Positions 41,221 to 53,308 of a stretch of 64,000 nucleotides of DNA are shown piece by piece. Under the pieces are notes generated by a model. That model saw only the letters and a list, made by a program, of their open reading frames with translations. It was not told where the DNA came from and ran no database searches. The position numbers and the translations under genes were made by a program. This stretch comes from Mytilus galloprovincialis (lineage: Eukaryota; Mollusca; Bivalvia; Mytilida; Mytilidae). The stretch is from contig NC_134843.1 in the NCBI RefSeq assembly GCF_965363235.1, forward strand, positions 5,332,001 to 5,396,000. The letters run 5' to 3'. How positions within the stretch are numbered: position 1 is the stretch's first letter; the number at the start of each line of letters is the position of its first letter.

Positions 41221-44112
41221 GTACCTGATTTAGTGTATGAATAAATTGAAAGGTGTATATATATGTATGACAAAATTTATCTGACTTTTTCCTCCATGAC
41301 ATTTTCTAAAAATGTTATAAATTTTTGTAATGCTTTTAGTTAAACCTTCATTCTTAAGACTTTCAGCATAAAAGCAATTGTCAGTAAAGCAGGCGATGCA
41401 TTTTAGCGTGTCACTCTTGTTCAAAATATAATTTCCGACAAACTGGTAGAGCAGATTTGCGACTTATGGTTACCACCCCAAATGCACTTTTTTACTTCTT
41501 TGTCTTGCATAACTTTGTCGGTGAAGAAATCAAGAAAAAGCAGGAAATTCGGTGCATTTAATTTTGAATTTTATCTTGTACTGACACACGTATATTAGTG
41601 TAGTTTATATCTTAGATTTGTCCGCAAATAATTGCAAGTCGTGCAGATTTTTTTCTATCAAAAAGATAAAATGGTATCGTTCCCTATGCTTACCCCGTTA
41701 TTCACCAAAAGCTAATAAGCCTGTCAATATGTACATATGCACACAGATTCAATGCACGTTTGGTATTTTACCTTGCCTGCGGTTATCTGTTAATGTATAT
41801 ATTTGGTGTCGATATGCATGTCAAATTATCTTAAACAAACTTTACATCAAGTTAATAAGTCGTTGTAATTACACATTCCGTTTCAACAAATAAAATGTCA
41901 AAACTACAAATATATATATATTGTTCTTGCAATAGAATACACAAGTATGCACCTGTCCTAAGACAAAAGGCTGTTCAGTGAATTGTCGTTTAATAGTCGA
42001 ATTGTGTGAATAAATAACAATCTGTATAACAAACAACAAAGATCCAAAGAGGCAAATTAATCGGAAAATGTCAGAATAATTAATTGAAACCTCAGTTGGT
42101 GCACGCGTTTTAGAACTAGAAAAGGGAAATCAACAATAAGAAAATTACGAAATCGATAACAGCTAATGCATATTATTCACCTTGAGGGCTTTCCAATGTA
42201 AAACGTTTATACGAAAATTAGATATTTATACCTATAGCGTGCAATACATAATTATAAATTCCACTGAAAATAACCTGGATGATCTATCTTTTGTGATAAT
42301 AATGGAGTTCTCATACTGTCTTTGTTAAAGGATGGGAAAAATAAATTGTAAATTTTGACATCCCTATTAATTGCCTTAAATTTATATTAAAATGTACTTA
42401 AATTACTCATCACAACCCATCCAAACATTTGTACATTTTATGAACAGAAATTTATTCCTTTTAACCAATAAAACATAGTCAAAATGTAACAATTTATTTT
42501 ACCTATACACGAAAGATCTAGACATACATTATAGGTGTTTTTGACCTGCGGTTAAAATCCTGACGTAATCTAATAGATTATTTCATTAAAGATTATTTCA
42601 TATATGTCAAATAGGTCACCAAAATCAATAGATATTTCCATATCTATGTTTAGTATAGGTAAGTTATAAGTTTTATAAATTTATGAACCGTATAAACAGC
42701 GAATATATGCTTTGAAGATTAAGTTCAAAGGTTGATCGCTTCTAACATACACAAGTTTTTATAACCAAAGGGAAGGTAGATGTATGTGTTAGTGGTCTAT
42801 ACCGTAAAAGTTACACGTTTATAACTTGAATGGTTTACAGTATTTTACGTTGGTGGTATGTATTTAAACTTTATTTGAATACTTTCTTTATTTTTGTTTC
42901 TAATATTTTAAATGACCAATTGATATTTAATATGTTATACTGTTTTATTTTAGAATTAATCTTTACAGAAAGATTTTATTTGTTAATCGTTTAATGTTTT
43001 GTTAAGATTTAAACCACCACACCTTTGTATGTAAACATATTTTTATATACAAGAAATTTCCCTATTTTCAATTCTAATTGTTTGAAACGTGTATTGTTAT
43101 TTTCTTTCCAATTTGTAAGAAACGTTTACCAGTAATTTATTATCAACAAACTTTGTAAAAGGCTATGAAAAATATACGGTTTGTACAGGGACTGTTAATG
43201 TGTATTAGTCTAAGAAAAAAACATTAGAAAGAAAGTTTGGAATTATCCTAGTATATGTGATTTTCTCAACATCATTTAAAATTTCGAGAAAATCCAAGAA
43301 TTAGAGATTACTGAAAGCCAGTGACAAATATTTCATACACACCAAGTAGGCCATGTTATAAGACCAATAAAGTTTGTGTGTATCTTTTATGGTCTTCAAA
43401 TAAATAATACATATCACAAATAATGTAATAACCGTCACATTTGCCTTCACGGGCAAGTATCTCTGTTGACCTGTGTCAAATCCGGAGATAATGCTATTCA
43501 GAATCTAAATGGATATATTAATTAAATGGCATCTTTCAAACATAGACAATCAAAATATATTAAACTTTAATAACCCTTTAAATATTGACGTTCGTGTTTG
43601 TTAGGCTCGTCAATTTGCATTATTTGTTGTTAAAACAGGTTTTATGCCAATACCAAACACAATTGAGTGTATGGCCCCCCTACTTTGACAAAATTGCAAT
43701 GCCTATCCTAGAACACTTAATGGACATTTTGTTAAGCACAATTAAAGTCAACATTTTCCTTTTTGTTTATGAACATATTTAAACTAAAAAGAATTATCTA
43801 TCTACCTTCACAATGATTTCTGTCAGGAACGGACAGGAAACAAGTATATATATGTTTTAGCCTTTCTTAAATTCAATTGTTGGCCTTAATTTGCTTTGTA
43901 TAGAAAGCAGTACACTTTTGTTTCAAACGCATGTCTTTGTTTCGGACTCGATCAACTTTTTAAAACACTGCGGTGTCTACTTCAACCTTTTTAATTTTCC
44001 TTTGTTAGTTCATATTTCAGATTTGAATTTTATTTCACTTAAGAAAACAATACAAGAGCAATCTAGTCACAAGTTTTTTTTTTTATTGTGATTTATTTTG
44101 TTCTTAATTCAT
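41221..44112. other. AT-rich intergenic DNA, nothing recognised
   Basis: No gene, RNA or repeat family that I can support. The open frames of 60-90 aa (41230-41424, 41618-41893, 43585-44091) have no recognisable motif. Confidence 0.5.
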
Positions 44113-45280
44113 ATGTATATGTTCCGGACCATATGAGTATTTGGACCATACGCGTATGGTCATGACCATATGGGTATATACTCATATGGTCCGACCGTAC
44201 GCTTATGGTCCGACCGTACGCGTATGGTCGGGGTAATTAACACTCTGTTACAGTTTACTTTTAATACTTCTAAACTCTTCATATCAAAAAGACGCTATCA
44301 TATAGGTAATTTTATTATTATATTATAATAAAAAGATAAGCTAAATAAAAATTAGAAGTATCACCAAGTAAATTTTATTTACTTGTCAAAACTATAATAA
44401 ACACATTTTATACTTATGGTCATTACCGATGGTCAATATCGATTTGTTATTGCGAGTGAATGGCAATATTTCGAAAAAATAACTTTTAAAAATATCTTAA
44501 TCAGAGGCGGATTTAGGGGGCCCCCTTTTTTGGAAAAAAATTGGTTGCTTATATAGGGAATCACTGAAGCGTGACTGGAGCGGGCCGCCTCTTAGGTCAG
44601 TTAGTGGGCCCCCACTTATGAAAATTTCTGGATCCGCCACTGTTAATGAACTGAACAACATTTATGAAGTACTGGAAAGTAACATAGTTTATTTAAGTGG
44701 TTTGTGAATATAATGTATTGCAGTCATGTTATGATATTTGAGATCTAGAGCTTCTTTTGAAAAACACCGTAGACATATTGGAACGGCCCACGACCTCGGT
44801 GTCACTGTACGCAGAGCTACAAAAAGGCTAGCTTTTCACTCGCAAATAAAAAGTGTAAATGAAAAGGATCGTGCACAACCAAGACTTGCAATTGCAAAAA
44901 AAAAAACTATCATCGGATACCGTATTGAAGTAAATGTCACCCAAGCCTACATGTAAGAATGTAATTAACGATGAAAACTATGGCATCAATGTTTAATTTT
45001 TACGTAGTATTTGTATTATAAAAATATTACCTTGTCATGTTACCATCATTTTGTTTTAGATAAGGTTTTTGTATTATTGAAACTTTTATAATGTAATTAA
45101 AAAAAATATATATACCTATATGGTCCAAATACTCATATGGTCCGGCCCGTTAATAACCAAACGAGTATTATACTCATATGGTCCGACCATACGCGTATGG
45201 TCGGACCATCTGAGTATACGCATATGGTCATGACCATACGCGTATGGTCCAAATACTGATATGGTCCGGGACATATACAT
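44113..45280. mobile_element. Palindrome-ended DNA element, copy B (about 1.17 kb)
   Basis: The left end ATGTATATGTTCCGGACCAT and the inverted right end ATGTATATGTCCCGGACCAT match for more than 50 bp with two mismatches (on through AGTATTTGGACCATACGCGT), and more loosely to about 75 bp. Each end holds repeated exact dyads GACCATACGCGTATGGTC. The interior carries a nested GGATCC-ended MITE (44502-44642) and a 72-aa open frame (44738-44956) that I do not recognise. It is related to copy A at 25135. Confidence 0.8.
44502..44642. mobile_element. GGATCC-ended MITE, copy 3, nested
   Basis: CAGAGGCGGATTTAGGGGG at the left and TTCTGGATCCGCCACTG at the right are inverted. C-rich and G-rich tracts lie just inside. 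It is inserted in the palindrome-ended element B. Confidence 0.75.
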
Positions 45281-45289
45281 TCCTTTTTT

Positions 45290-45480
45290 TCCAAAGTTTT
45301 GGTATGATTTGTTCTGTTTCCTGTTTGTTGTGGGTTTTTTAATTTATTTTTAGGGGTGCAGGGGTTTAATCGTTGTGTTGAAGACATGTATTGGTAGCAT
45401 TGGACTGTTTTCTGCTTTTTGGTCGAGTTATTGTCTCATTGACACATTGTCCATTTCCATTCCCAGTTTTATTTTTTTCC
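45290..45480 (+). repeat. Dispersed-repeat 3' end
   Basis: CATTGGACTGTTTTCTGCTT, GTTATTGTCTCATTGACACA and CCATTTCCATTCCCAGTTTT match the ends of the repeats at 14280-14540 and 15470-15830. Confidence 0.5.
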
Positions 45481-45802
45481 ACATTCTAGCAACTGCTACA
45501 ATATTTATAATAGGTTCTTTAAACAATGCATAAATGCGAATTACAGTGTTTTATTCTGGAGGTTTTATCGATGACTTTGACATCATAAACTGCATAATAT
45601 GATTATTCATAAAATTTAATTCTGACAGGTTTAGGATGTCCGGTTTTTTTCAAGTTGCAGTTTTTATACAATTAATGGAAATATATTACATAATCTTGAA
45701 AGGGAATGGCTACCTAAACGTATACATACATTAAAACAATCAGGACATCATGGAAATTACAAATCTTTGAAAGAAATATTACTCTTTGAAGTCAAAGCTG
45801 GA

Positions 45803-45933
45803 CAGTGGCGGATCCAGAACTAATTGTAAGGGAGGGAGGGGGCAGCCCAGTCATTCTTCAGTGATAACCTCTATAATCAACCATTTTTTTCCCACAAGAA
45901 AGGGGGGTCCATGTCCCCGCTTCGATCCGCATG
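45803..45933. mobile_element. GGATCC-ended MITE, copy 4
   Basis: The left end CAGTGGCGGATCCAGAAC is the best preserved of the four. The right end CTTCGATCCGCATG is worn. Internal GGGAGGGAGGGGGCAGC and AAGAAAGGGGGGTCC tracts are present. The short open frame over it is accidental. Confidence 0.7.
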
Positions 45934-48090
45934 AAGCAATAAATATAGAGTTATTTCTTAAAATAAATATTTAAAAACACATCAGTTTGCAAATACATAT
46001 TTTCAACAAAGAGATCACATTGCTATTACAAATTATACAGTAGAACAAATGACCTATGTCATATTTGTCATAGGTACAAATCGGTACCACTCAGATGTCT
46101 ATATAAAGTAATAACTATGTAAAAATAGAGACATATTATTTCTGGTCAAAACAATAAAAGGGGAATATTCCATTATTTTAGCCTGAAGCAATTGTTATTA
46201 TTTTCACTGACACAGTTTAGGACCATCAATACTATGTAGATCTATGTACTTTATACATAATATCACAATGTTCGAAAAGCAAACGTCGTAGTCCTATATC
46301 TGTTATGATTTAAACCTGTCATATATTACATTTATATATTGGTATAAACAACAGTTAATATGTCAGCAAGAACAAGTTAAGAATTAAAACAATCGCCCTA
46401 TTTCCCTGACTTAAGCCCAAGTATTTATACTTGTTTGAGTTCTTCATTTTTAGTTATAGTTTTTCTGTTCCAAAATATTACGAACTCGATCGTAATTGAG
46501 AGTCACACGTGTCTGCCCACTTATGTATGCATCAAACGAAATATTTTGAAAAATAAACAAATATTCATAAAACTAAATAATTCACAGAATGAAAATACAA
46601 ATTACTAGAACCTGGGCGAAAAAAAGCTACGATACGAACATTCATAAACAATGAATTACAGTTTCGTTGAAGTTGTCTATAAATCTCTGTTTATGCATAT
46701 ATTTTAGTGCACAGTTTGGACTGAATCGGTAAAGTATATCAATAAACATATTGAAGGTGAAATTCATGAAGAAAATGCTTATACATACACTTTTATAATA
46801 TGTCACGTTTTTAATTAAGAACTGTAATGGGGCTTGTCCGTCGACCGAGACTAAGTCCGGGGCCTATATACCTAGTTAACAGACTCGTTCATCAAAGGTT
46901 CCATTTTGAAGAGAAAAAAACGAAACCTACAACTTTCATACATGTGAAGCTAAAACTGTTCTTGTCTTTCCCCTCGCTATCCCACTTTCATTTTTTTAAT
47001 TTTCAAGTTTGATAAAAACTTTTAGATTCTGTTTATCGCTTTAATGAAAACAGCAACTCTTTTTGGTATACTTGTGCAGTTGTTATTTGTTTTAGTTTTG
47101 ATGTCAACTAAAAAATTTCAATGAATTAGTTGTCACATAACACATTTCTTCTTTTCTAGACATGTTCCCCGGATACAAACAAATCCGTGATTATAACATA
47201 TGTGACGGTAAAATATGACGTCTACAAACTATTAAACAAAGACTATATCGTTTTGCCGAAAGCAAAATGAAATTTTTCATCACATTTAACACAATTTTCA
47301 TTTTTATATTCCTTTAAGATCTTATATCACCCCTTATATCCATCAGCCAAAGGCGTTGTAATAATATATGTTTCAAGGTCATTTTGAATAATAACTTTCC
47401 GAAATGTATCCAAGAACATTGCAGGTTTAGAAAAAAAACAGACCCAAATTGAAAAACAAATTGTACGCAAATGGTAACAAGCCCTGCATTTGTGAAGTAC
47501 AATGTATACAAAAGCTCTGTTTAACTGTTATAAATTTGATAATAAACTATGCAAATGTTTTCATTTCAATAAACTGGTTGACATTTGTTATACTATTTCG
47601 GTAATAAATATTATTGAAGTGTAAGTCATTTTAAATCTGTTTTTATCCATATGCATCTTGGTATTAGTATGTATATTGAATCTTAAAATATTGAATTTGC
47701 TTGCTCGACATTTGCCTTCACATTATTTGAAGAGAAAACTTAAGCTTTATTATAAAAATATTTTTCACTTTTAAAGTTTAGTGAAAGGTTAAACAGGCTT
47801 ACTTTCAAGTGAAAAAGTACTGAATGACGCTTCAACAAAATTAAGCAACATGTGCTCGAATTCTGATTCAGATCAACACCAGATATTTATTTGAAATATT
47901 TTAATTCGATCGATCTATGCATGTTTTAAACAAATTCTTTGATCCTTTGAAATATTCGATGAGCTGTTTCTATACAAAGTTCAATAAGGAAACAAATTAA
48001 TAGACCTGTTTAATTCAAAAGCAGAGCAAAAGTAAACAGAGTAACAAAATAATCACCTTAAAAAGGATATACAAGTACCCGGCCACTCTG
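45934..48090. other. Intergenic DNA, nothing recognised
   Basis: AT-rich. The 61-aa frame at 46827-47012 starts in a less AT-rich patch (GGGGCTTGTCCGTCGACCGA) but shows no motif, and its second half is low complexity. Confidence 0.45.
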
Positions 48091-48870
48091 TGTTTTGTTA
48101 TTTCTATTTGTATCCATTTAATGAGTTAAGCCTTTTCAACTGATTTGTTTGTATTACACCACTGTCTCAGATTAAGGGGAGGGTTTGGCGCCCGCTGACA
48201 TGTTTGGCCCGCCACATTCTATATTTGTCTGTCCGACACCAGAAGCCTATAAATGAGTGGTTGTTGTTTGTTGCTGTTGATCATATGCGTTGTTTGTTTA
48301 TTGTTTTATGCAGTTCTTGTATTGTTCTGTTGCACCGCTGCCACATGATTAGGGGAGGGTTCGGTGCCTACTAATATATTTAACACCGTCACATTTTGTA
48401 AGTTTGTGCCTGTCCAACTTAAGTCAGGAGCCTTAATTTAAATGGTTGTCGTTTGTTGCTGTGTTACATATTTGTTTTTCGTTTGTTTTTTGTAAATAAA
48501 TTAGCTGTTAGATTTCTCGTTTGAATTGTTTTATATTTGTCATTTCGGGGTCTTCTATAGCTGACTATGCAGTACGGGCTTTGATTAGTGTTTAATCCGT
48601 ACTGTGACCCATAGTTCATGTTATTTTTTTTGTCATTTGATCTCTTGTGAAGATTTGACTCATTGGCAATCATATCACATCTTCTTTTTTTATATATTTT
48701 AGAGTGCTTTAATACCATACCGTCCGTTATAAGGTTTTTTTGCAGTCGACTTTACAGTATAGATTTCACTTATTGTTGAAGGCCAATCATACATGTGTTT
48801 ATAATCGTTCTTTAGTGGATAGTTGTCTTATTGGCAATCATTCCGCATCTTCTTATAAACAAATGTATAA
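48090..48870 (+). repeat. Dispersed repeat with internally duplicated head and extra tail
   Basis: The head block (ACCACTGTCTCAGATTAAGG ... CCGCCACATTCTATATTTGT) is repeated about 176 bp later (48336: ACCGCTGCCACATGATTAGG). It then continues through TCATTTCGGGGTCTTCTATA, CTATGCAGTACGGGCTTTGA and ACTCATTGGCAATCATATCA to about 48690. A further copy of the tail alone lies at 48715-48870 (CTTATTGGCAATCATTCCGC). Confidence 0.65.
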
Positions 48871-50350
48871 AGTGCGAATACAACAGTATCTTATATATTA
48901 TATGGGGACAATCACTATTTTTGATTGGGCACAGGTGACCCGTGAAAAGTCCAAGAATTTGACCAGAATAGTACAAAATGACCACTGCATTAATTGATTT
49001 TTCTTACATGTTCTTCGTATTAGTTTATTAACTGGTTTACAGAAGGCTGTTATTTCGTTATCAGATTAGGGTGTCTCGTAATACAAACGAAATATATCAA
49101 ATAATAAATAACTTCAATGTCAATAGAAACCAAAAATTGCTATTGATCCTGGTAAAACAGTTCTTAGTAGTGTGATAAAATAATCATATACCACTGTGCA
49201 ATGTCTATATCTTAGTAACTTAAAATGTACTATCACCAAAGTTTAGAGTTAATTTCAAATTTCGATTATTGAGTACTGTCATCGAAATAGTCAGTTTTGT
49301 TTTAACACAAAGTCAACTTATACTGATGGTTTGGCGACTTAGTACGACCTCAGTCTGTCACAAAGAAAACACGAACATGTCTGTATAACAAGCGAGTGAG
49401 GACAGACACTATTGTACTTTATATCGTTTGCTATTGGTAACTTTTCTTCTTAAATTATTTCTGAAGAGATATAATGATTATCAGTAGTAATATATAAAAA
49501 AGACTTTACAACAAATATATTTTGTTCTCAGATTTAGGCAACAGCAGTTAACAAATTAAGTCAGCAACAAACAAAAACTAGGCGAATTGCATGAATTTCA
49601 AAGGGAGAGAGACCGGGTAGGTCGAAAGGGTAAACGTCTCCTTCTTTGCACCAAAGGTCATGAGCGGGTTATATGCCTGAACATATGAACTTATATATTA
49701 ATGGCCGGACGTGTGACCATATTCTCTTCAAACAAGTTCATTTACTACATGCTGTCTTACTGTCAAAGATCTTATTCTAGAATATATCAAGTTTTTATTC
49801 TATCAAATTTCATTTTTGTACTTCCTTTCCACTTTTATTAACTGACTGTGTATATCAGTTAACATAAACCCAAATGTACAATGGTCTACCTAATAATGAC
49901 AAATAGTTAACAAGAGCACGAATTGTGGTAATTATACAAATATATATTTACACATCTTACATGTGCACTTTGACATGCATAGTTTTATCGCCCTGTTATA
50001 AGACTAATATTTTGAACAACCTGTATGAGTCATTAACATGTAGGTAAATATCAAAAGTACACTTTCTATATATACTAACCCCTGATTATATCACCTATCT
50101 TTTTAGGTGTTCTTATGTTATAATATTTCGCTTCACTTAACAAATCAGCCGTATTTCGATTCAGAAAAGTTAATTCATTTATTCGTTATTCAATAAATGA
50201 ATCGCCCCAATTTTATCACATTTACATGCATTGTCAACATCTTTCTATGCTGTGTTTCCTAAAACTTGAGACACGACAGGAACTGAATGTTCAGAATATA
50301 AGTGCAAGCTTGGACAAATTGACTCAAATTATTTAATTCTTTTATTTCAG
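48871..50350 (+). other. Upstream region of the first alpha-kinase-like gene
   Basis: No named repeat or coding exon seen. It ends with a strong acceptor (TTCTTTTATTTCAG, 50337-50350), so at least one upstream exon, probably non-coding, lies farther left and could not be located. Confidence 0.45.
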
Positions 50351-50353
50351 AAA

Positions 50354-53308
50354 ATGGGTAAATGGGATGTGATACAGTGGACAAGGAAATCAACGAACAG
50401 TGTACGTGATAAACAACCAGTAAATTCCTGCTTTGGATTGTATCCACAAGTATATACCCCTACAAAATTGGTATACAAGGCTGCAATAATCTGTAATGAA
50501 TTTGAAAAACCGGAAGTAGGTGTCGTCAAAGCTAGGCGATATAGACCAGGGACAGAAAGATACTGGCAGGGAGAACTGGATCAAAATCGCTATGCACATC
50601 AAGTAGCAACCGCATTTACAGACCAAACGCTTGCTGCTCGAATAGAAATCGTGGACCAATATCTAGCACCACTCCATAGACACACCAGTTGGGACAAAGT
50701 CTGTCTAAAACTAAAGCCAAGATATTTCAGACAGTTGTTGAAGTTTGAAATTGTGTTACTGGAAGAAGTTGTGCGAGATCTAAAGCCTTTCAAAAACGAT
50801 AGAGTTTTAGATGCGTTTTCTCATTTTTCATATTCAGAAAGCAATGGTGAAAACATGTTGAATGCATTTCAAGGCAACAAAACAGATGATGGAATATATC
50901 TATTGTTAACCCCAGACATGTTAACTCATAAGTACGATATTCACAAATGGTTTGAAAAACACACGTGTAATGACATTTGTGGCAAATTTAAAAAGCCACC
51001 AAGTATTACTGAAACCATTCAACCCATGAATATTCCACCAACCGACAATATGTTCTTTAATTTTCAAAACGATTCTCGACCGCCGAGCTACGAAGACGAT
51101 ATGTCGAGAGATGCACCGAACGAAAAGGGTAATGATAATGCTAACTTAGAAACTACTTTTGGAGCTAAATCTTGTGATGGGTCGTTTTCTGTCGTCACTG
51201 CATTAGTACATTCCGACAGTTTTGGGAAGAATAAACCATTATTACAGGAACAAACTTGCAACCAAGTTGGAGAAAAGTCGGCACTTACAACAGAGCAGCT
51301 ACCAATCGACAATGTGGATGTTACCGACCAAGATTGCCTTGACGGGAGAGATAGTCACATATACGATACTGAACCGACGAATATCAACCTTTATAGATTT
51401 AAAAGTTTAGACGAAGATAAACAAATGAATAAGACTATTTCTTTAAGAAGTGAAAACTTGCCTGGAAATGACATTGAAGAAATAGAGGTCGGCAACTACG
51501 ACATGGCAAGTTCAAAGTTCGAGGCAACAACCCTTGTCATGAGACCTAACTTTTATTCTTTAAATGTCAGTGAAATAGGAAATGAAGACAATGTGAATAG
51601 TGCTGAGCACTATGTGGACTTAGAGAAAAAAGAACAACATGCAACAGTTTCCATGGAAAATTGTTTCGGTGACGAAGAAATACCAAGATATGTGAACAGC
51701 TTTGGAAGAGATATAGTAACGTCATCAACATTGCCTAATCAAAATGGGGCAAATGAAAATGATCCATCACAACAATATACATCCGAACAGAATTCCTCAT
51801 CTCAAGAAAGTAGTCCGTTGATACAGCAACAAATTCTATCTGAAGAACATTGCACGAGTGAAAATTCTGACATGACACAGAATCATTCAGAAAACAGTGA
51901 ATTATCATTTTCATCCACATTATCATGTGAACCTGAACAACCAACAGAATTTCAAGTCTGTACTTCTGTACTACAACCGCAATGTCAAAATACATATAAC
52001 ATTTCACAATCAGAAAACATATCTCCATTTATTCATACTGAACAAAATACTAACCAACCGCAACAACGAAATGAACAATATAAGCCTCTTGTTACTGAAG
52101 AATGGAACTCTGAATCAAATACATATTGTGAAATACAAAATGTTGGAACTATTTCTTTGCCAGTGACAGAGGTCTCATCTTCGACTATGATGGAACCAAA
52201 CACTTATGAGCATGACATTTCGAATGAAAGTACACTAAGCTCCTTAGAGATGTTTGCGAGAAATTATATCATACCTGAATATGATGCAAACGAGCAAAAT
52301 AATTCAAATCCTTTTATGTTTAAGGATTTAAAGGAAACAACCGAAGAACTGATACCAGATATCACAGAAAATGTTGAAAATAGCAATAAACATGAATCAG
52401 GAGTAGAATCAGGAGTAGAACGTATTTGTGAAGAACACGACAAAGCAACTCCAAACGCAGGAACAAATATAACAACCAGTACACTTCTTGTGAAAGAAGA
52501 ACCGGAAATATCATCTAAAGCAATAGAATTAAAAAATAACTGTATTAATACAAATCCTACTGATTGTGAAAATGTGTCGGAAAGGGACGTAACAGAACCA
52601 ATGTCTGTCCTTGACGAAAACAAAATTAAAGAAAAACCCGTGGAAACAATGGAGCGTGCAGATTTAATGGCAAATGATAAGACCGAGCAAAATTCTTTTC
52701 TAGACAATGATGATAACGATGTCCAGAAATTACTTGATGTACAGAAGTTACTTATATCAACCTCAGATAACACCGATTCTATGGAAAAAGAAAAGAACGA
52801 ACGCAACTCTCGTCTCAACAGCGATCCTCATAAACCATCCAACCCAGAATTTTTGATAAAATACAATTTACACGAGTTTGTTGATCCAAACGAGAACGGA
52901 AGTTATTGTCATTCTCCAAACTCTACTCCTGCGTCAATACCAACCACTTCAGAACTATTGGAACAACCAAGTTCACCACATATAACAACTACCGAAGCAG
53001 AAGTAGTTCCATTTCAACGACAAAAGCCGCTTACATCATCACTGCGTTCAAGTAAGCAAAAACACAAGACTAAAAGCGTGAAATTTGCAGATGATATAAA
53101 TGTTGGGACAAGAAACAATATTAATGGACAGCAGACTGAAAATGATCTGGGACAAAAACCACAAACAATATCACCAGTGATAAAAATTTCAACGTCAGAT
53201 TCTACAGAAACAAAAAGTTTAGAGCCTATAAACTCGGTGGATGCAAACTGGTATACACATATTCCTTGTGAGTGTTGCGACAACCAAAACATAACCGGAC
53301 GAGACTGA
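50354..53308 (+). CDS. Alpha-kinase-like pseudokinase with long acidic disordered tail, 984 aa
   Basis: One uninterrupted frame. Residues about 25-215 align with the alpha-kinase fold of MHCK/eEF2K/TRPM7: a beta-3-like VGVVKARRY (K59), a glutamate region LLEEVV (137-138), DAFSHFSY (153-160) and the zinc-site end HTCNDIC (H203, C205, C209; H157 as partner). The DLQG catalytic motif reads AFQG and the LTDP motif reads LTP, so both catalytic aspartates are missing. The Gly-rich GxGNxG loop before the zinc end is absent. A pseudokinase or atypical binding domain is inferred. Residues about 220-984 are Asn/Ser/Thr/Glu-rich, without domains, and include KSVKFAD (907-913), a PP1-type RVxF motif. The start is taken as the ATG 3 bases after a splice acceptor; the paralogue at 55666-57441 has the same arrangement. 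AATAAA at 53990 may end the transcript. The family's usual DLQG and TDP residues are cited from memory. Confidence 0.85.
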   Translation: MGKWDVIQWTRKSTNSVRDKQPVNSCFGLYPQVYTPTKLVYKAAIICNEFEKPEVGVVKARRYRPGTERYWQGELDQNRYAHQVATAFTDQTLAARIEIVDQYLAPLHRHTSWDKVCLKLKPRYFRQLLKFEIVLLEEVVRDLKPFKNDRVLDAFSHFSYSESNGENMLNAFQGNKTDDGIYLLLTPDMLTHKYDIHKWFEKHTCNDICGKFKKPPSITETIQPMNIPPTDNMFFNFQNDSRPPSYEDDMSRDAPNEKGNDNANLETTFGAKSCDGSFSVVTALVHSDSFGKNKPLLQEQTCNQVGEKSALTTEQLPIDNVDVTDQDCLDGRDSHIYDTEPTNINLYRFKSLDEDKQMNKTISLRSENLPGNDIEEIEVGNYDMASSKFEATTLVMRPNFYSLNVSEIGNEDNVNSAEHYVDLEKKEQHATVSMENCFGDEEIPRYVNSFGRDIVTSSTLPNQNGANENDPSQQYTSEQNSSSQESSPLIQQQILSEEHCTSENSDMTQNHSENSELSFSSTLSCEPEQPTEFQVCTSVLQPQCQNTYNISQSENISPFIHTEQNTNQPQQRNEQYKPLVTEEWNSESNTYCEIQNVGTISLPVTEVSSSTMMEPNTYEHDISNESTLSSLEMFARNYIIPEYDANEQNNSNPFMFKDLKETTEELIPDITENVENSNKHESGVESGVERICEEHDKATPNAGTNITTSTLLVKEEPEISSKAIELKNNCINTNPTDCENVSERDVTEPMSVLDENKIKEKPVETMERADLMANDKTEQNSFLDNDDNDVQKLLDVQKLLISTSDNTDSMEKEKNERNSRLNSDPHKPSNPEFLIKYNLHEFVDPNENGSYCHSPNSTPASIPTTSELLEQPSSPHITTTEAEVVPFQRQKPLTSSLRSSKQKHKTKSVKFADDINVGTRNNINGQQTENDLGQKPQTISPVIKISTSDSTETKSLEPINSVDANWYTHIPCECCDNQNITGRD

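Noticed and set aside
52264-52818. 184-aa minus-strand open frame
   Set aside because: It is the Ser-rich antisense shadow of the acidic tail of the 984-aa gene.
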